NCBI GenBank assembly: GCA_016124455.1
Contig: WGNQ01000008.1
Span: forward strand, 124,001 to 188,000
From: Sideroxydans sp.
GTDB lineage: Bacteria > Pseudomonadota > Gammaproteobacteria > Burkholderiales > Gallionellaceae
DNA: 64,000 bases
Direction of reading: 5' to 3'
Notes under the pieces: model-generated
What the model was told of the DNA's origin: nothing
Database searches by the model: none
The model's input: only the letters and a program-made list of their open reading frames with translations
Shown here: piece by piece, positions 8,706 through 20,613 of the stretch
Layout: each line of letters starts with the position of its first letter
Position numbering within the stretch: the first letter of the stretch is position 1
Program-made: the position numbers and the translations under genes

Positions 8706-11408
8706 GTGCTGAAAACACTCGTCAAAGCATCAGGGATTATTGCCGGTCTGGCCTTGTCCAGCATGGCATACGCCGTGGGCATGGGCGGTATCAATGTCAC
8801 TTCCGCATTGGGACAACCGCTGGCCGTGGAAATCGAACTGGTTTCCGTCGATAAAGCCGAAAAACCCGGGCTGTCTGCCCGTCTCGCCTCACCCGATGCG
8901 TTCAAAGGCGCTGGCATCGACTATCCATACAGTCTGCCCAAGCTCAAATTCCAGATCGAAAATCGTGCCGATGGCGAACCTTACCTCAAGGTGACGACCA
9001 AGGAGGCAGTGAACGACCCGTTCCTGAGCCTGCTGGTGGAACTGGACTGGGCCTCCGGAAAATTGCTGCGCGAATATACGTTCCTGCTGGACCCGCCTGA
9101 CTATCAGGCGGTGCAGCCCAAGGCCGAAGCGGTGCAGCCTATCGAGCCGAGCGTGGCCCCTGTGCAGCCGCAGGCGCCACTCAAGGTGGAAGCGGTAGCG
9201 CCGCAGACCGAAAAAACACCGATGCGTGCTGTCGCGCCGATGGACCGGAAAGCACTGGCAAGCGCAAAACCGGTCACTGCGAACAATGTTGCCAGCGGCA
9301 GCATTAAAGTGAAGAGCGGCGATACGCTGGGCAAGATCGCAGCGCAGATCAAGGAACCTGATGTCACGCTGGAGCAGATGCTGGTGGCACTGTACCGTGC
9401 CAATGCGGCCCAATTTGACGGCAAGAACATGAACCGCTTGCGCGCGGGCAAGATACTGCGCAGGCCGGATGCTGCCGAGCTTCAGAATTTGTCCAATAAG
9501 GAAGCGATCCGGGAAATTCGTACCCAGGCTGCCGATTGGCATGCTTACCGGCAGAAGCTCGCAGCAGCCAGTTCCGGAACCTCCGATCAGGCTGCGCAGC
9601 AGGAAGTGTCCGGCAAGATCAGCACTTCGGTTGCGGATCAGATGCCAGCAGCCAAGCAGTCCGCCAAGGAAGTATTGAAACTGTCCAAGGGCGAGGCGCC
9701 TGGCGACAAGGCAGTGGCCAGTGGAAACGTGCAGGCCATGCAGGACAAGATCCATGCGCTGGAAGAGGAAGCCATTGCCAGGAACAAGGCTCTGCAGGAC
9801 AGCAATGACCGCATTGCCCTGCTGGAAAAAAATATCAAGGAGATGCAGCACCTGATCGACCTGAAAGGGTTGCCTGCAGTGGCGGCGCCGCCAGCTGTAA
9901 CGGCACCGGTGCCAGCCAAAGCCGAAACGCCGCCAGCGCCACCTGTAGTCGCTCCAGCTTCGCAGGTCGTTGTTGCGGGTGCGTCGCAAGCTGTTGCCGC
10001 GAGTGCGCCGCAGCCGGCGAAACCCGTAGCCAAGCCGAAGCCGAAAGCGGCTCCCAAAGTAGTGCCGCCGCCACCTTCCATGCTCGATGAAATTATGGGC
10101 GAGCCACTGTATCTGGCCGGTGCGGCCGCGGTAGTGCTGGCGCTGGGTGGGCTGGGTCTGATCGCGGTGCGTCGCAGCAAGGGAGGCAAGATACAGAAAG
10201 GAGCTCCGGGTGCATTGCAGCCGGGCGAAATTACGGGCAGCCATATTGCCGAGCCTGTCACGCCTTCGCCGGAGACCGGCGATTTCACCCAGGTTGCCGA
10301 TGTGGATGAGGTGGCTGCGGACAGGGACGGCGAGTCTGCGGAAGATGTGGACCCGATCAGCGAGGCCGAACTGTTCCTGAACTTCGGGCGCGATGCGCAG
10401 GCCGAAGAGGTATTGAAGGAAGCGCTGAGCCGGGATCCAAATAACCGCCAGGTGCAGCTCAAGTTGCTGGGCATCTATGCGAACCGCAAGGATGTCAATG
10501 CATTCTCTTCCATTGCGCGCCGTGTCAAGGATTCCGGTGATGCGGATGCATGGGAGCAAACCGCTGGCATGGGTCGCAAAATTGACCCGACCAATCCGAT
10601 GTATGGTGGGGTGGACGAAGAAGTTGTGACTGGCGAAACGGCTGCTGCTGCGGAAGCAGTGGAAACGGAAGAGACAGCTTCCGCCGTGACTGATTTCAGC
10701 CTGGATGAGGGCAAGAGTGAGGCTCCTGCGGCGCTGGACTTCGACCTCGGTTTTGGTGCGGCAGAAGCTGAAGCTGAGCCGCTATCGGAGCCGGTAGAGC
10801 CGGAGCAGGCGACGGGAATGGAAAGCACCACTATCCTGTCGCAAGAGGATATTCGTGCCGCGCAGGAAGCGCCGATGGATTTTGATATCACATCCAGTCA
10901 TCAGAATATTCCCGCGCTGGATATCGGCCAGCCTGAACCTGGGCCTGCAGCCAAGGATGAGGCGGCACTGGATTTTGATATAACCTCGACTAATCCGGCG
11001 ATGCAGGCAGCGCCCGAGAGTGCTGCGCTGGATGCGACGACGGAAGAAAAAGGCGAAACAGCACTCAACCTGGATGACCTGATCTTCGATGTGACGGCAA
11101 CCCATCCAAGCATGCCGGCGCTGGAGCCCGAGGTGGTAGAGGAAAGCAAGGCGAAGGATATCGGCTTGGGTGACATCAGCCTGAACCTCGATGGCATCGG
11201 CACCGAGCAATCGGCTGCGCCGGCAGCCGGGGGCGGTAGCAAGGATGAGCACTGGCATGAAGTTGCCACCAAGCTTGATCTGGCCAAGGCTTACCAGGAA
11301 ATGGGCGATAACGAAGGCGCACGCGAAATTCTGGAAGAAGTGCTGCGTGATGGCGACGATCAGCAGCGCGAGGCCGCCCAGGCATTGATTGAGCAGTTGT
11401 CGGCCTGA
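8706..11408 (+). CDS. fimV: FimV-family polar/motility hub protein (signal peptide, LysM, TM, C-terminal TPR-like)
   Basis: GGINVTSALGQPLAVEIELVSVD N-terminus, LysM segment IKVKSGDTLGKIAAQI, C-terminal KLDLAKAYQEMGDNEGAREILEEVLRDGD; GTG 8706 preceded by SD GAGGTGG (listed ORF starts at 8697). Confidence 0.9.
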   Translation: MLKTLVKASGIIAGLALSSMAYAVGMGGINVTSALGQPLAVEIELVSVDKAEKPGLSARLASPDAFKGAGIDYPYSLPKLKFQIENRADGEPYLKVTTKEAVNDPFLSLLVELDWASGKLLREYTFLLDPPDYQAVQPKAEAVQPIEPSVAPVQPQAPLKVEAVAPQTEKTPMRAVAPMDRKALASAKPVTANNVASGSIKVKSGDTLGKIAAQIKEPDVTLEQMLVALYRANAAQFDGKNMNRLRAGKILRRPDAAELQNLSNKEAIREIRTQAADWHAYRQKLAAASSGTSDQAAQQEVSGKISTSVADQMPAAKQSAKEVLKLSKGEAPGDKAVASGNVQAMQDKIHALEEEAIARNKALQDSNDRIALLEKNIKEMQHLIDLKGLPAVAAPPAVTAPVPAKAETPPAPPVVAPASQVVVAGASQAVAASAPQPAKPVAKPKPKAAPKVVPPPPSMLDEIMGEPLYLAGAAAVVLALGGLGLIAVRRSKGGKIQKGAPGALQPGEITGSHIAEPVTPSPETGDFTQVADVDEVAADRDGESAEDVDPISEAELFLNFGRDAQAEEVLKEALSRDPNNRQVQLKLLGIYANRKDVNAFSSIARRVKDSGDADAWEQTAGMGRKIDPTNPMYGGVDEEVVTGETAAAAEAVETEETASAVTDFSLDEGKSEAPAALDFDLGFGAAEAEAEPLSEPVEPEQATGMESTTILSQEDIRAAQEAPMDFDITSSHQNIPALDIGQPEPGPAAKDEAALDFDITSTNPAMQAAPESAALDATTEEKGETALNLDDLIFDVTATHPSMPALEPEVVEESKAKDIGLGDISLNLDGIGTEQSAAPAAGGGSKDEHWHEVATKLDLAKAYQEMGDNEGAREILEEVLRDGDDQQREAAQALIEQLSA

Positions 11409-11429
11409 GCAACATCAGGATGAAAGAAG

Positions 11430-11471
11430 ACGGCAGCCTGGGTTCGCGGCTGCCGTTTTTTATTTTTCGGG
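11430..11471 (+). terminator. Rho-independent terminator downstream of fimV
   Basis: ACGGCAGCC (11430-11438) / GGCTGCCGT (11448-11456) followed by TTTTTATTTTT. Confidence 0.85.
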
Positions 11472-11478
11472 AAAGCTG

Positions 11479-12132
11479 ATGCCAACCTTTGACCAACATC
11501 ACGAGACGGCTGTGCGGCGATTCCCGCACCCTGCAGTGCTGATCCTGCTGTGGATATGCCTGACTGTCGCCATGCAGGCATTGCATGCACCGGCGCTGCT
11601 GCTGACCGGGGCACTGCTCGCAGCGGCGGCACTGAAATTTTCCGCCTCGCGTTTCCATACCTTGCTGCGCCGTACGCGCTGGATCATGTTTTCGCTGCTG
11701 ATGATCTATGGCTATGCCACACCGGGTACTGCAGTCTGGTTGTCCGGGGGGATGTTCAGTCCCACGGTTGAAGGGTTGCTCGATGGCTTGCTGCAGTTGT
11801 GCCGGCTGATCTTTGCGCTGGCGGGACTGTCCATTGTGCTCGGTTTGCTGTCGCAGAGGCAGCTGGTCGGCGGGCTGTATACGCTGCTTTACCCGCTGCG
11901 TTATCTCGGGTTATCGCGCGAACGTATTGCGGTGCGCCTGGCATTGACGCTGCATTATGCGGAGTCCGCCATGCTGGATACCGCAAGCGACTGGCGCAGC
12001 AGCATAGAACATATGCTGGCCCCGGTTACGGTCGAGCCGCATGGTGTCGAGCTGTACGCTGCCCGCTTCGGCTGGCATGACGGCCTGTTGCTGACTGCAG
12101 CCGCAGCTGCGCTGGTTGTGGTGGTGGTGTGA
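11479..12132 (+). CDS. CbiQ/EcfT-like transmembrane protein (orphan)
   Basis: ~217 aa hydrophobic protein with EcfT-like ...SRERIAVRLALTLHYAE segment; no adjacent ATPase or S component. Confidence 0.55.
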   Translation: MPTFDQHHETAVRRFPHPAVLILLWICLTVAMQALHAPALLLTGALLAAAALKFSASRFHTLLRRTRWIMFSLLMIYGYATPGTAVWLSGGMFSPTVEGLLDGLLQLCRLIFALAGLSIVLGLLSQRQLVGGLYTLLYPLRYLGLSRERIAVRLALTLHYAESAMLDTASDWRSSIEHMLAPVTVEPHGVELYAARFGWHDGLLLTAAAAALVVVVV

Positions 12133-12893
12133 GAATCGCGCTCGGGGTGGAGTACGACGGCAGCGGGTTTAATGGCTGGCAAAGCCAGCTGGATGTACCC
12201 AATGTGCAGGATACCCTGCAAGCCGCCTTGAGCGGTATTGCCGGCGAAGCGGTGAGCGTCATTGCGGCCGGGCGTACCGATACCGGGGTGCATGCGCTGG
12301 AGCAGGTGGTGCATTTCGATGCCGGGGTGGAACGGCCGCTCACGGCGTGGGGGCGCGGTACCAATGCGCTGCTGCCACCCGGCATCGCGGTACTGTGGGC
12401 ACATGCGGTGCCACCTGAATTCCATGCACGCTTTTCTGCACAGGCACGCAGCTACCGTTACCAGCTGATCAATCGCCCGGTACGCAGCGCGGTACTGCAC
12501 GGCAAGGCAGGGTGGTTTCATGCGCCGCTGGATGTGGAACGGATGCGCGAGGCCGCACAATATCTGCTGGGTGAACATGACTTCAGCGCCTTCCGCGCTT
12601 CGGCATGCCAGGCCAAATCGCCGGTCAAGCAGCTGGTGCAACTCGACATACGCAGAGAAGGCGATATGATCATTTTCGAACTGACCGCGAGCGCTTTCCT
12701 GCATCACATGGTGCGCAACATCGTCGGCTGCCTGGTTTACGTCGGCAAGGGCCGATATCCGCCGGCATGGCTGAAGGATGTGCTCGAGAGCCGGAACCGC
12801 AAGCAGGCTGCGCCGACATTTGCGCCTGACGGCCTGTATCTGCGCCATATTACTTACGATGCAAAATGGGGACTGCCGCAAGGCGAGGCCTGA
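12129..12893 (+). CDS. truA: tRNA pseudouridine(38-40) synthase
   Basis: RIALGVEYDGSGFNGWQ, AAGRTDTGVHALEQVVHFD. Confidence 0.97.
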   Translation: MRIALGVEYDGSGFNGWQSQLDVPNVQDTLQAALSGIAGEAVSVIAAGRTDTGVHALEQVVHFDAGVERPLTAWGRGTNALLPPGIAVLWAHAVPPEFHARFSAQARSYRYQLINRPVRSAVLHGKAGWFHAPLDVERMREAAQYLLGEHDFSAFRASACQAKSPVKQLVQLDIRREGDMIIFELTASAFLHHMVRNIVGCLVYVGKGRYPPAWLKDVLESRNRKQAAPTFAPDGLYLRHITYDAKWGLPQGEA

Positions 12894-12969
12894 TCCGGTG
12901 CAATTTGGCCTGCCGCCGGAATGCTTTACAATGCCGCTTTCCCTGATACCGGCAAGTTCCACTTTCAAT

Positions 12970-13599
12970 ATGACCCGAATCAAGATTTGTGGCATCACGC
13001 GTGCAGAAGACGTGCAGGCCGTCGCAGCCGGCGGTGCGGATGCTTTCGGGCTGGTGTTCTACGACAAAAGTCCACGCCATGTAACAGTGCAGCAGGCAGC
13101 GCAACTGGCCAGGGCGGTGCCGCCTTTCCTGGCTGCGGTCGGGCTGTTCGTCAATCCGGCCGCGGCAGAGGTGCGCGCCGTATTGAATCAGGTGCCGCTG
13201 GATGTGCTGCAATTCCATGGCGAGGAAGAACCGGAATTCTGCGCGCAGTTCGCCCGGCCTTATTTGAAGGCAATACGGGTCAAGCCGGGGGTGGATTTGA
13301 TACAATGCGCGGCCCGATATTCCGGTGCGCAGGGCTTGTTGCTGGATGCGTACATTGACGGCACACATGGCGGTACCGGCGCATCGTTCGACTGGGCGCT
13401 GATCCCGCCAAACCTGCCGTTGCCGGTGATCCTGTCGGGCGGACTGGGTGCGGACAATGTGGCGCAGGCAATCCGCCAGGTGCGGCCCTATGCGGTAGAT
13501 GTCTCCAGTGGTGTGGAAGCGGCAAAGGGAATCAAGGATGCGGCGAAGGTCGCCGCGTTCATCAAAGAGGTTAAAGACGTTGACTTACAATTATCCTGA
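12970..13599 (+). CDS. trpF: Phosphoribosylanthranilate isomerase
   Basis: [31 protein letters not shown]. Confidence 0.97.
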   Translation: MTRIKICGITRAEDVQAVAAGGADAFGLVFYDKSPRHVTVQQAAQLARAVPPFLAAVGLFVNPAAAEVRAVLNQVPLDVLQFHGEEEPEFCAQFARPYLKAIRVKPGVDLIQCAARYSGAQGLLLDAYIDGTHGGTGASFDWALIPPNLPLPVILSGGLGADNVAQAIRQVRPYAVDVSSGVEAAKGIKDAAKVAAFIKEVKDVDLQLS

Positions 13600-14779
13600 C
13601 CAGGCAGGTCATTTCGGCCCCTACGGCGGTATCTACATGGCGGAGACGCTGATCCCGGCCGTGGAGGAATTGAGGACACAATACCTGCGCTTTCGCGAAG
13701 ATCCGGAATTCAAGGCCGAGTTTGCCTACGAATTGAAGCATTACGTCGGGCGCCCAAGCCCGATCTATCACGCCAAGCGGCTGTCTGACGACCTCGGCGG
13801 CGCGCAGATCTACCTGAAGCGCGAAGACCTGAATCACACCGGCGCGCACAAGATCAACAATGCCATCGGCCAGGCTTTGCTGGCCAAGCGCATGGGCAAG
13901 AAGCGCGTAATCGCCGAGACCGGTGCAGGCATGCACGGCGTGGCGACGGCGACGGTGGCCGCACGTTTCGGCATGGAATGCATTGTGTACATGGGCGCGG
14001 AAGACATCCAGCGCCAGGCGCCCAACGTGTTTCGCATGAAATTGCTGGGCGCGACCGTGGTGCCGGTGGAAAGCGGTTCGCGGACGCTCAAGGATGCCCG
14101 CAACGAAGCGCTTCGCGCCTGGGTCACCAACGTCGAGAACACCTTCTATATTTTCGGTACGGCGGCCGGCCCGCATCCGTACCCGATGATGGTGCGCGAT
14201 TTCCAGTGCGTCATCGGCGAGGAAGCCAAAGTGCAGATGCCGGAGATGATCGGGCGCCAGCCTGATGCGGTGATTGCCTGCGTCGGCGGCGGCTCCAACG
14301 CCATCGGCATGTTCTATCCCTATATCGAAGAGAAAAACGTGCAGATCATTGGCGTGGAAGCAGGGGGGCACGGCATCGCCAGTGGTTCGCATGCCGCGCC
14401 ACTTACCGCGAATGCCAGGGTTGGTGTGCTGCACGGCAACAAGGTCTATCTGATGCAGGACGAGAACGGTCAGGTTGTCGAGACGCATTCCATTTCCGCC
14501 GGCCTGGATTATCCCGGCGTCGGCCCCGAACATTGCCTGCTGAAAGACCAGGGACGCGCGCAGTATGTTGCGATCAACGATGACGAAGCGCTGGCGGCAT
14601 TCGATGCGCTGTGCCGTTTCGAGGGCATCATCCCCGCGCTGGAATCCAGCCATGCGCTGGCGCATGCGATCAAGATCGCACCGGGCATGGACCGGGGCAA
14701 GGTGCTGCTGGTGAATCTTTCCGGGCGCGGCGACAAGGACATGAATACCGTGGCGGCGCTGAAGGGGATCACGCTATGA
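13580..14779 (+). CDS. trpB: Tryptophan synthase beta subunit
   Basis: TTG start, [42 protein letters not shown]-lysine motif. Confidence 0.96.
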   Translation: MTYNYPDQAGHFGPYGGIYMAETLIPAVEELRTQYLRFREDPEFKAEFAYELKHYVGRPSPIYHAKRLSDDLGGAQIYLKREDLNHTGAHKINNAIGQALLAKRMGKKRVIAETGAGMHGVATATVAARFGMECIVYMGAEDIQRQAPNVFRMKLLGATVVPVESGSRTLKDARNEALRAWVTNVENTFYIFGTAAGPHPYPMMVRDFQCVIGEEAKVQMPEMIGRQPDAVIACVGGGSNAIGMFYPYIEEKNVQIIGVEAGGHGIASGSHAAPLTANARVGVLHGNKVYLMQDENGQVVETHSISAGLDYPGVGPEHCLLKDQGRAQYVAINDDEALAAFDALCRFEGIIPALESSHALAHAIKIAPGMDRGKVLLVNLSGRGDKDMNTVAALKGITL

Positions 14780-15576
14780 GCCGCATCCAGGCCGCATTCG
14801 AAAAACTCAAACTGCATAAGCGCAAGGCGCTGATTCCGTTCATCACCGCGGGTGACCCGAATCCGCAGCTTACCGTGCCGCTGATGCACGGGCTGGTGGA
14901 AGCGGGCGCGGACGTGATCGAGCTGGGTGTGCCGTTTTCCGACCCGATGGCCGACGGCCCGACCATCCAGCGCGCTTCCGAGCGCGCGTTGAAGCATCAT
15001 GTCGGCCTGCGCGATGTGCTCGGCATGGTCGAGCAGTTCCGCAGCAAGGACGTGACCACCCCGGTGGTGCTGATGGGTTACGGCAACCCGATCGAGGCGA
15101 TGGGCTGGGAGCATTTTGCGAAGCGTTGCGAAGAGGCCGGCGTGGACGGCGTGCTGACCGTGGACTTCCCGCCCGAGGAAAGCCATGAGGCATTCGGCCA
15201 TCTGCAGCGCCACGACATCGATCCGATTTTCCTGCTGGCACCGACCACCAACGACGAGCGCATCGAGCGCGTCGCGAAGCAGGCACGCGGCTATGTATAT
15301 TATGTGTCGCTGAAGGGCGTGACCGGCGCCGGCAACCTCGATCTGGGCGATATCGAGAAGAAGATTCCGCAGTTGCGAAAACATATCGGCCTGCCGATCG
15401 GCGTCGGTTTCGGCATCCGCGACGCGGCTGCCGCCCATGCGGTCTCGCGGCTGTGCGACGGCGTGGTGGTGGGCAGCCGCATCGTGCAGGAAATCGAGGA
15501 TTCTAACGAGCAGCAGGTGGTCGCCAACGTGACCCGGCTGGTGAAAGAACTCAGACTGGCGATAGACCAGGACTAA
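14776..15576 (+). CDS. trpA: Tryptophan synthase alpha subunit
   Basis: [33 protein letters not shown]. Confidence 0.97.
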   Translation: MSRIQAAFEKLKLHKRKALIPFITAGDPNPQLTVPLMHGLVEAGADVIELGVPFSDPMADGPTIQRASERALKHHVGLRDVLGMVEQFRSKDVTTPVVLMGYGNPIEAMGWEHFAKRCEEAGVDGVLTVDFPPEESHEAFGHLQRHDIDPIFLLAPTTNDERIERVAKQARGYVYYVSLKGVTGAGNLDLGDIEKKIPQLRKHIGLPIGVGFGIRDAAAAHAVSRLCDGVVVGSRIVQEIEDSNEQQVVANVTRLVKELRLAIDQD

Positions 15577-15586
15577 GGAGAATGTG

Positions 15587-16468
15587 ATGAGCTGGTTCCA
15601 GAAACTGTTGCCCCCCAAGATCAAGCGTCGCGAAAACATCGACGCCAAGAAGAATGTGCCGGAAGGACTGTGGCATAAATGCCCGTCCTGCCAGGCTGTG
15701 CTGTACCACTCCGACCTCGAAAAGAACCTCAGCGTCTGCCCCAAGTGCAACCATCATCACCGCATTACCGCACGCACCCGTCTCGATTGGCTGCTGGATG
15801 CGGAAGGCCGCTTCGAGATCGGCGCTGAAGTACTGCCGGTGGATACGCTGAAATTCAAGGATAGCCGCAAATACAGCGAGCGCCTGACTTCCGCACAGCG
15901 CGATACCGGCGAAGAAGACGCGCTGGTGGTGATGCAGGGCAGCGTGCATGCCTTGCCGCTGGTGGCGGCGGCATTCGAGTTCAGTTTCATGGGCGGATCG
16001 ATGGGCTCGGTGGTGGGCGAACGTTTCGTGCGCGGCGTGCATCTTGCCGTAGAGCAGAACATGCCGTTCGTATGTTTTGCCGCCAGCGGTGGCGCGCGCA
16101 TGCAGGAAGGCCTGTTGTCGCTGATGCAGATGGCCAAGACCTGTGCTGCACTGACCCAGTTGAGCCAGGCGCAGCTGCCGTTCATTTCGGTGCTGACTGA
16201 TCCCACCATGGGCGGCGTGTCGGCCAGCTTCGCTTTCATGGGGGATGTGGTGATCGCCGAGCCCGGTGCGCTGATCGGCTTCGCCGGTGCGCGCGTGATC
16301 CAGCAGACCGTGCGCGAAACGCTGCCGGAGGGGTTCCAGCGTGCAGAGTTTCTGCTTGAGCATGGCGCGGTGGACATGATCGTCGATCGCCGGGAAATGC
16401 GCGATCAACTCGCCACACTCATTACCCTGCTGACCAAACAGCCCGCAGTCGCCAAAGAGGCTGCGTGA
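15587..16468 (+). CDS. accD: Acetyl-CoA carboxylase carboxyltransferase beta subunit
   Basis: Zn-finger [42 protein letters not shown]. Confidence 0.97.
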   Translation: MSWFQKLLPPKIKRRENIDAKKNVPEGLWHKCPSCQAVLYHSDLEKNLSVCPKCNHHHRITARTRLDWLLDAEGRFEIGAEVLPVDTLKFKDSRKYSERLTSAQRDTGEEDALVVMQGSVHALPLVAAAFEFSFMGGSMGSVVGERFVRGVHLAVEQNMPFVCFAASGGARMQEGLLSLMQMAKTCAALTQLSQAQLPFISVLTDPTMGGVSASFAFMGDVVIAEPGALIGFAGARVIQQTVRETLPEGFQRAEFLLEHGAVDMIVDRREMRDQLATLITLLTKQPAVAKEAA

Positions 16469-16483
16469 CACTTGCCGGCCGCC

Positions 16484-17755
16484 ATGCCTGAAACACTGGC
16501 CGCATGGCTGCAGCATCTCGAAACGCTGCATCCCAAGACCATCGCGCTCGGCCTCGAGCGCGTAGCGCAGATCAGGCAGCGGCTGAATCTCCATCCCGAT
16601 TTTCCGGTCATCGTGGTCGGCGGCACCAATGGCAAGGGTTCGGTGTGCGCGCTGCTGGAATCCATGCTGCACGCCGCAGGCTACCGCGTCGGCTGCTACA
16701 CCTCGCCGCACCTGATCGACTACAACGAACGCGTACGCATCTCGAAGCAACAGGCGAGCGATGCGGAACTGTGCGCTTCGTTCGAGGCGATCGAGCAGGT
16801 GCGCGGCGATATTTCCCTGACCTATTTCGAATTCGGCACGCTGGCGGCGATGCAGTGTTTCATCGGGCACCGGGTGGAGGTGGCTATCCTCGAGGTCGGG
16901 CTGGGGGGCAGGCTGGATGCGGTAAACGTGTTCGATGCGGATTGTGCGGTCGTGACGACGGTCGATATTGACCACACCGAATATCTCGGCGATACGCGCG
17001 AGCAGATCGCATATGAGAAGGCCGGGATTTTTCGTACCGGCAAGGTGGCGGTGTTTGGCGATCCGGATATGCCAAAAGTCGTGGCTGATGAAGCGCAGCG
17101 CAGCGGTGCGGTGCTATGGCGGCTGGGCGAGCAGTTCGGCTATACGACGGATGCGCAACAATGGCATTACCAGGGCGTGGCCGGAACACGCAGCAGTCTG
17201 CCGTACCCGGCTTTGCGGGGAAAATTCCAGCTCAATAATGCCAGCGTAGCGCTGGCCGTACTGGATGCGCTCCGGGATAAATTGCCGGTAACCATGGAGG
17301 CGGTACGCCGCGGGTTGTTCGACACCAGCCTGCCAGGGCGCTTCCAGGTGCTGCCGGGCAGGCCGCAGATCATTCTCGATGTGGCGCATAATCCGCAGGC
17401 GGCGCATTCGCTGGCGAAGAACCTGGCGGCGATGCCGCCATCCGGCAAAACCTTTGCGGTCTTCGCCATGCTCAAGGACAAGGACATGGCAGGCGTAGTG
17501 CGGGAACTGAAGGATCATGTGGATGTGTGGCTGGCTGCCGGCATTGATGCGCCACGCGGGGCAAGCGCCGCAGAGCTGGTGCAGGTGCTGCGGACGGAGC
17601 GGGTACAGGGGGAAATCATGGCGTTTGCCTCTGTCGCGGAAATGCTGCAGCATGCCTGCAATGCGGCAGCCGAAAATGATAGAATCGTAGCCTTCGGTTC
17701 TTTCTACACGGTAGCGGACGTCATGCGCTCGCGCACTTTGCGCAATGACCAATAG
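16484..17755 (+). CDS. folC: Bifunctional folylpolyglutamate/dihydrofolate synthase
   Basis: VVGGTNGKGSVCALLESML; position after accD. Confidence 0.95.
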   Translation: MPETLAAWLQHLETLHPKTIALGLERVAQIRQRLNLHPDFPVIVVGGTNGKGSVCALLESMLHAAGYRVGCYTSPHLIDYNERVRISKQQASDAELCASFEAIEQVRGDISLTYFEFGTLAAMQCFIGHRVEVAILEVGLGGRLDAVNVFDADCAVVTTVDIDHTEYLGDTREQIAYEKAGIFRTGKVAVFGDPDMPKVVADEAQRSGAVLWRLGEQFGYTTDAQQWHYQGVAGTRSSLPYPALRGKFQLNNASVALAVLDALRDKLPVTMEAVRRGLFDTSLPGRFQVLPGRPQIILDVAHNPQAAHSLAKNLAAMPPSGKTFAVFAMLKDKDMAGVVRELKDHVDVWLAAGIDAPRGASAAELVQVLRTERVQGEIMAFASVAEMLQHACNAAAENDRIVAFGSFYTVADVMRSRTLRNDQ

Positions 17756-17771
17756 TCACTGAAACAATACG

Positions 17772-18419
17772 ATGGCGAAACGGCAAATGGACGATGAGGC
17801 TAATCTGAAGCGGCATGCGCGGCGGCGGCTGATCGGGGCGGTGGCACTGGTTACCGCAGTGGTGGTGATCCTGCCGATGGTGCTGGACAGCACGCCCAAG
17901 GTCGATGGGCAGAACGTTGACCTGCGCATCCCGGATCCGGACAAGGTCGGAGAATTCAAATCGAAAATAGTCCTGCCGGAGGAGGCCGCACAGACGATAG
18001 CTTCCGAGCCGGCAGCTGCGAGTGCGGAGGTGGCTTCCGCTGCTGTTGCCGCTCCAGCAGAGGTACCTGCCGCTGTGGCACAAGCGGCGGCGGCAAGCGC
18101 GCCGCAGCCGGCAGCCGAAAAACCAGCAAAGGCGCCAGAGGTTAAACCGCTGCCTAAAACCGAAAGCAAGCCGGCCGAGCCGGCGCATGCCGTGCCCAAA
18201 GCCGGTTTTGCAGTGCAGGTCGGTGCTTTCTCCAACATGACGACCGTCAAACGCTGGCAGGAAAATCTGCGCAAACAGGGTTTCCATGTCTACACCGAAA
18301 AAGTCGGCAACAACGTCCGTGTGCGTATCGGTCCTTATCCTTCGCGTGCGGCGGCGGAACAGGTGTTGCACAAGCTTGAGAAGCAGGGGATGCATCCGGT
18401 CATGGTTAACCTGAATTGA
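17772..18419 (+). CDS. SPOR-domain (DedD-like) cell division protein
   Basis: N-terminal TM, Ala/Pro-rich linker, C-terminal GFAVQVGAFSNMTTVKRWQENLRKQGF SPOR domain. Confidence 0.85.
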   Translation: MAKRQMDDEANLKRHARRRLIGAVALVTAVVVILPMVLDSTPKVDGQNVDLRIPDPDKVGEFKSKIVLPEEAAQTIASEPAAASAEVASAAVAAPAEVPAAVAQAAAASAPQPAAEKPAKAPEVKPLPKTESKPAEPAHAVPKAGFAVQVGAFSNMTTVKRWQENLRKQGFHVYTEKVGNNVRVRIGPYPSRAAAEQVLHKLEKQGMHPVMVNLN

Positions 18420-18420
18420 C

Positions 18421-18921
18421 ATGACGGCACTGGATTATTCGGTTGTCGGGCTGGTGGCGTTTTCGGTATTGCTGGGCTGGTGGCGCGGACTGATTTACGA
18501 GGTGCTGTCGCTGCTGGGCTGGGGCGCAGCCTATCTGGTGGCGCGATTGTTTGCCGTGGATGTTGCGCCGTACATGCCGTCGGCGCTCAATCCGGAAGAG
18601 GTCAGGCTGGTGGCGGCGTTCGCCCTGCTGTTTGTGGCGACGCTGATCGTCAGTGGCATCGTGTCATGGTTGCTGTCCAAGCTGGTGAAAATCGCCGGGC
18701 TGGGCTGGCTGGACGGTTTTCTGGGAGCCTTGTTCGGCGTGCTGCGCGGCGGGTTCCTGGTGCTGGTATTGGTGTTGCTGGCCGGTATGACCGGCCTGCC
18801 CAAGGCAAAATTCTGGCGTGAGGCGCAGTTGAGCGCACCGCTGGAGCATGTTGCGTTGCAGGCCAGGGGCTGGTTGCCTGCAGGCATGGCGCAAAAAGTA
18901 CATTTCGAAACTCAAAACTGA
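18421..18921 (+). CDS. cvpA: CvpA family protein
   Basis: [34 protein letters not shown]; located upstream of purF. Confidence 0.92.
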   Translation: MTALDYSVVGLVAFSVLLGWWRGLIYEVLSLLGWGAAYLVARLFAVDVAPYMPSALNPEEVRLVAAFALLFVATLIVSGIVSWLLSKLVKIAGLGWLDGFLGALFGVLRGGFLVLVLVLLAGMTGLPKAKFWREAQLSAPLEHVALQARGWLPAGMAQKVHFETQN

Positions 18922-18940
18922 ATTATTACTGGAACAGAAC

Positions 18941-20470
<1,530 letters not shown>

Positions 20471-20507
20471 GTTGACACTGCCGCGAGGCGAATGGTACTT
20501 TTCACCT

Positions 20508-20560
20508 GCGCCGATTTGAGGAACAGCTTGCGGGCGCTTGATAAATACAGCTAAAGCGTG
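20508..20560 (+). ncRNA. SAM-II (SAM-alpha) riboswitch-like aptamer upstream of metZ
   Basis: P1 GCGCC(20508-20512)/GGCGC(20533-20537); conserved-looking loop GATTTGAG...CTTGC; conserved-looking 3' segment TGATAAATACAGCTAAAGCG; pseudoknot GCTTGC(20526-20531)/GCTAAAGC(20550-20557). Confidence 0.85.
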
Positions 20561-20562
20561 GG

Positions 20563-20596
20563 AAACCCGGTTTAGCGCTAAGCTTTCCGGGTTTTT
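20563..20596 (+). terminator. Intrinsic terminator-like hairpin between SAM-II-like aptamer and metZ
   Basis: AAACCCGG (20563-20570) ... CCGGGTTT followed by TT run, just upstream of metZ SD (AGGAGG). Confidence 0.7.
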
Positions 20597-20613
20597 GCAT
20601 TTCAGGAGGCAGC

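Noticed and set aside
8889-10559. 556-codon ORF antisense to fimV
   Set aside because: His/Arg-rich, low-complexity translation typical of the shadow frame of an Ala/Glu-rich gene; no start context or domain evidence.
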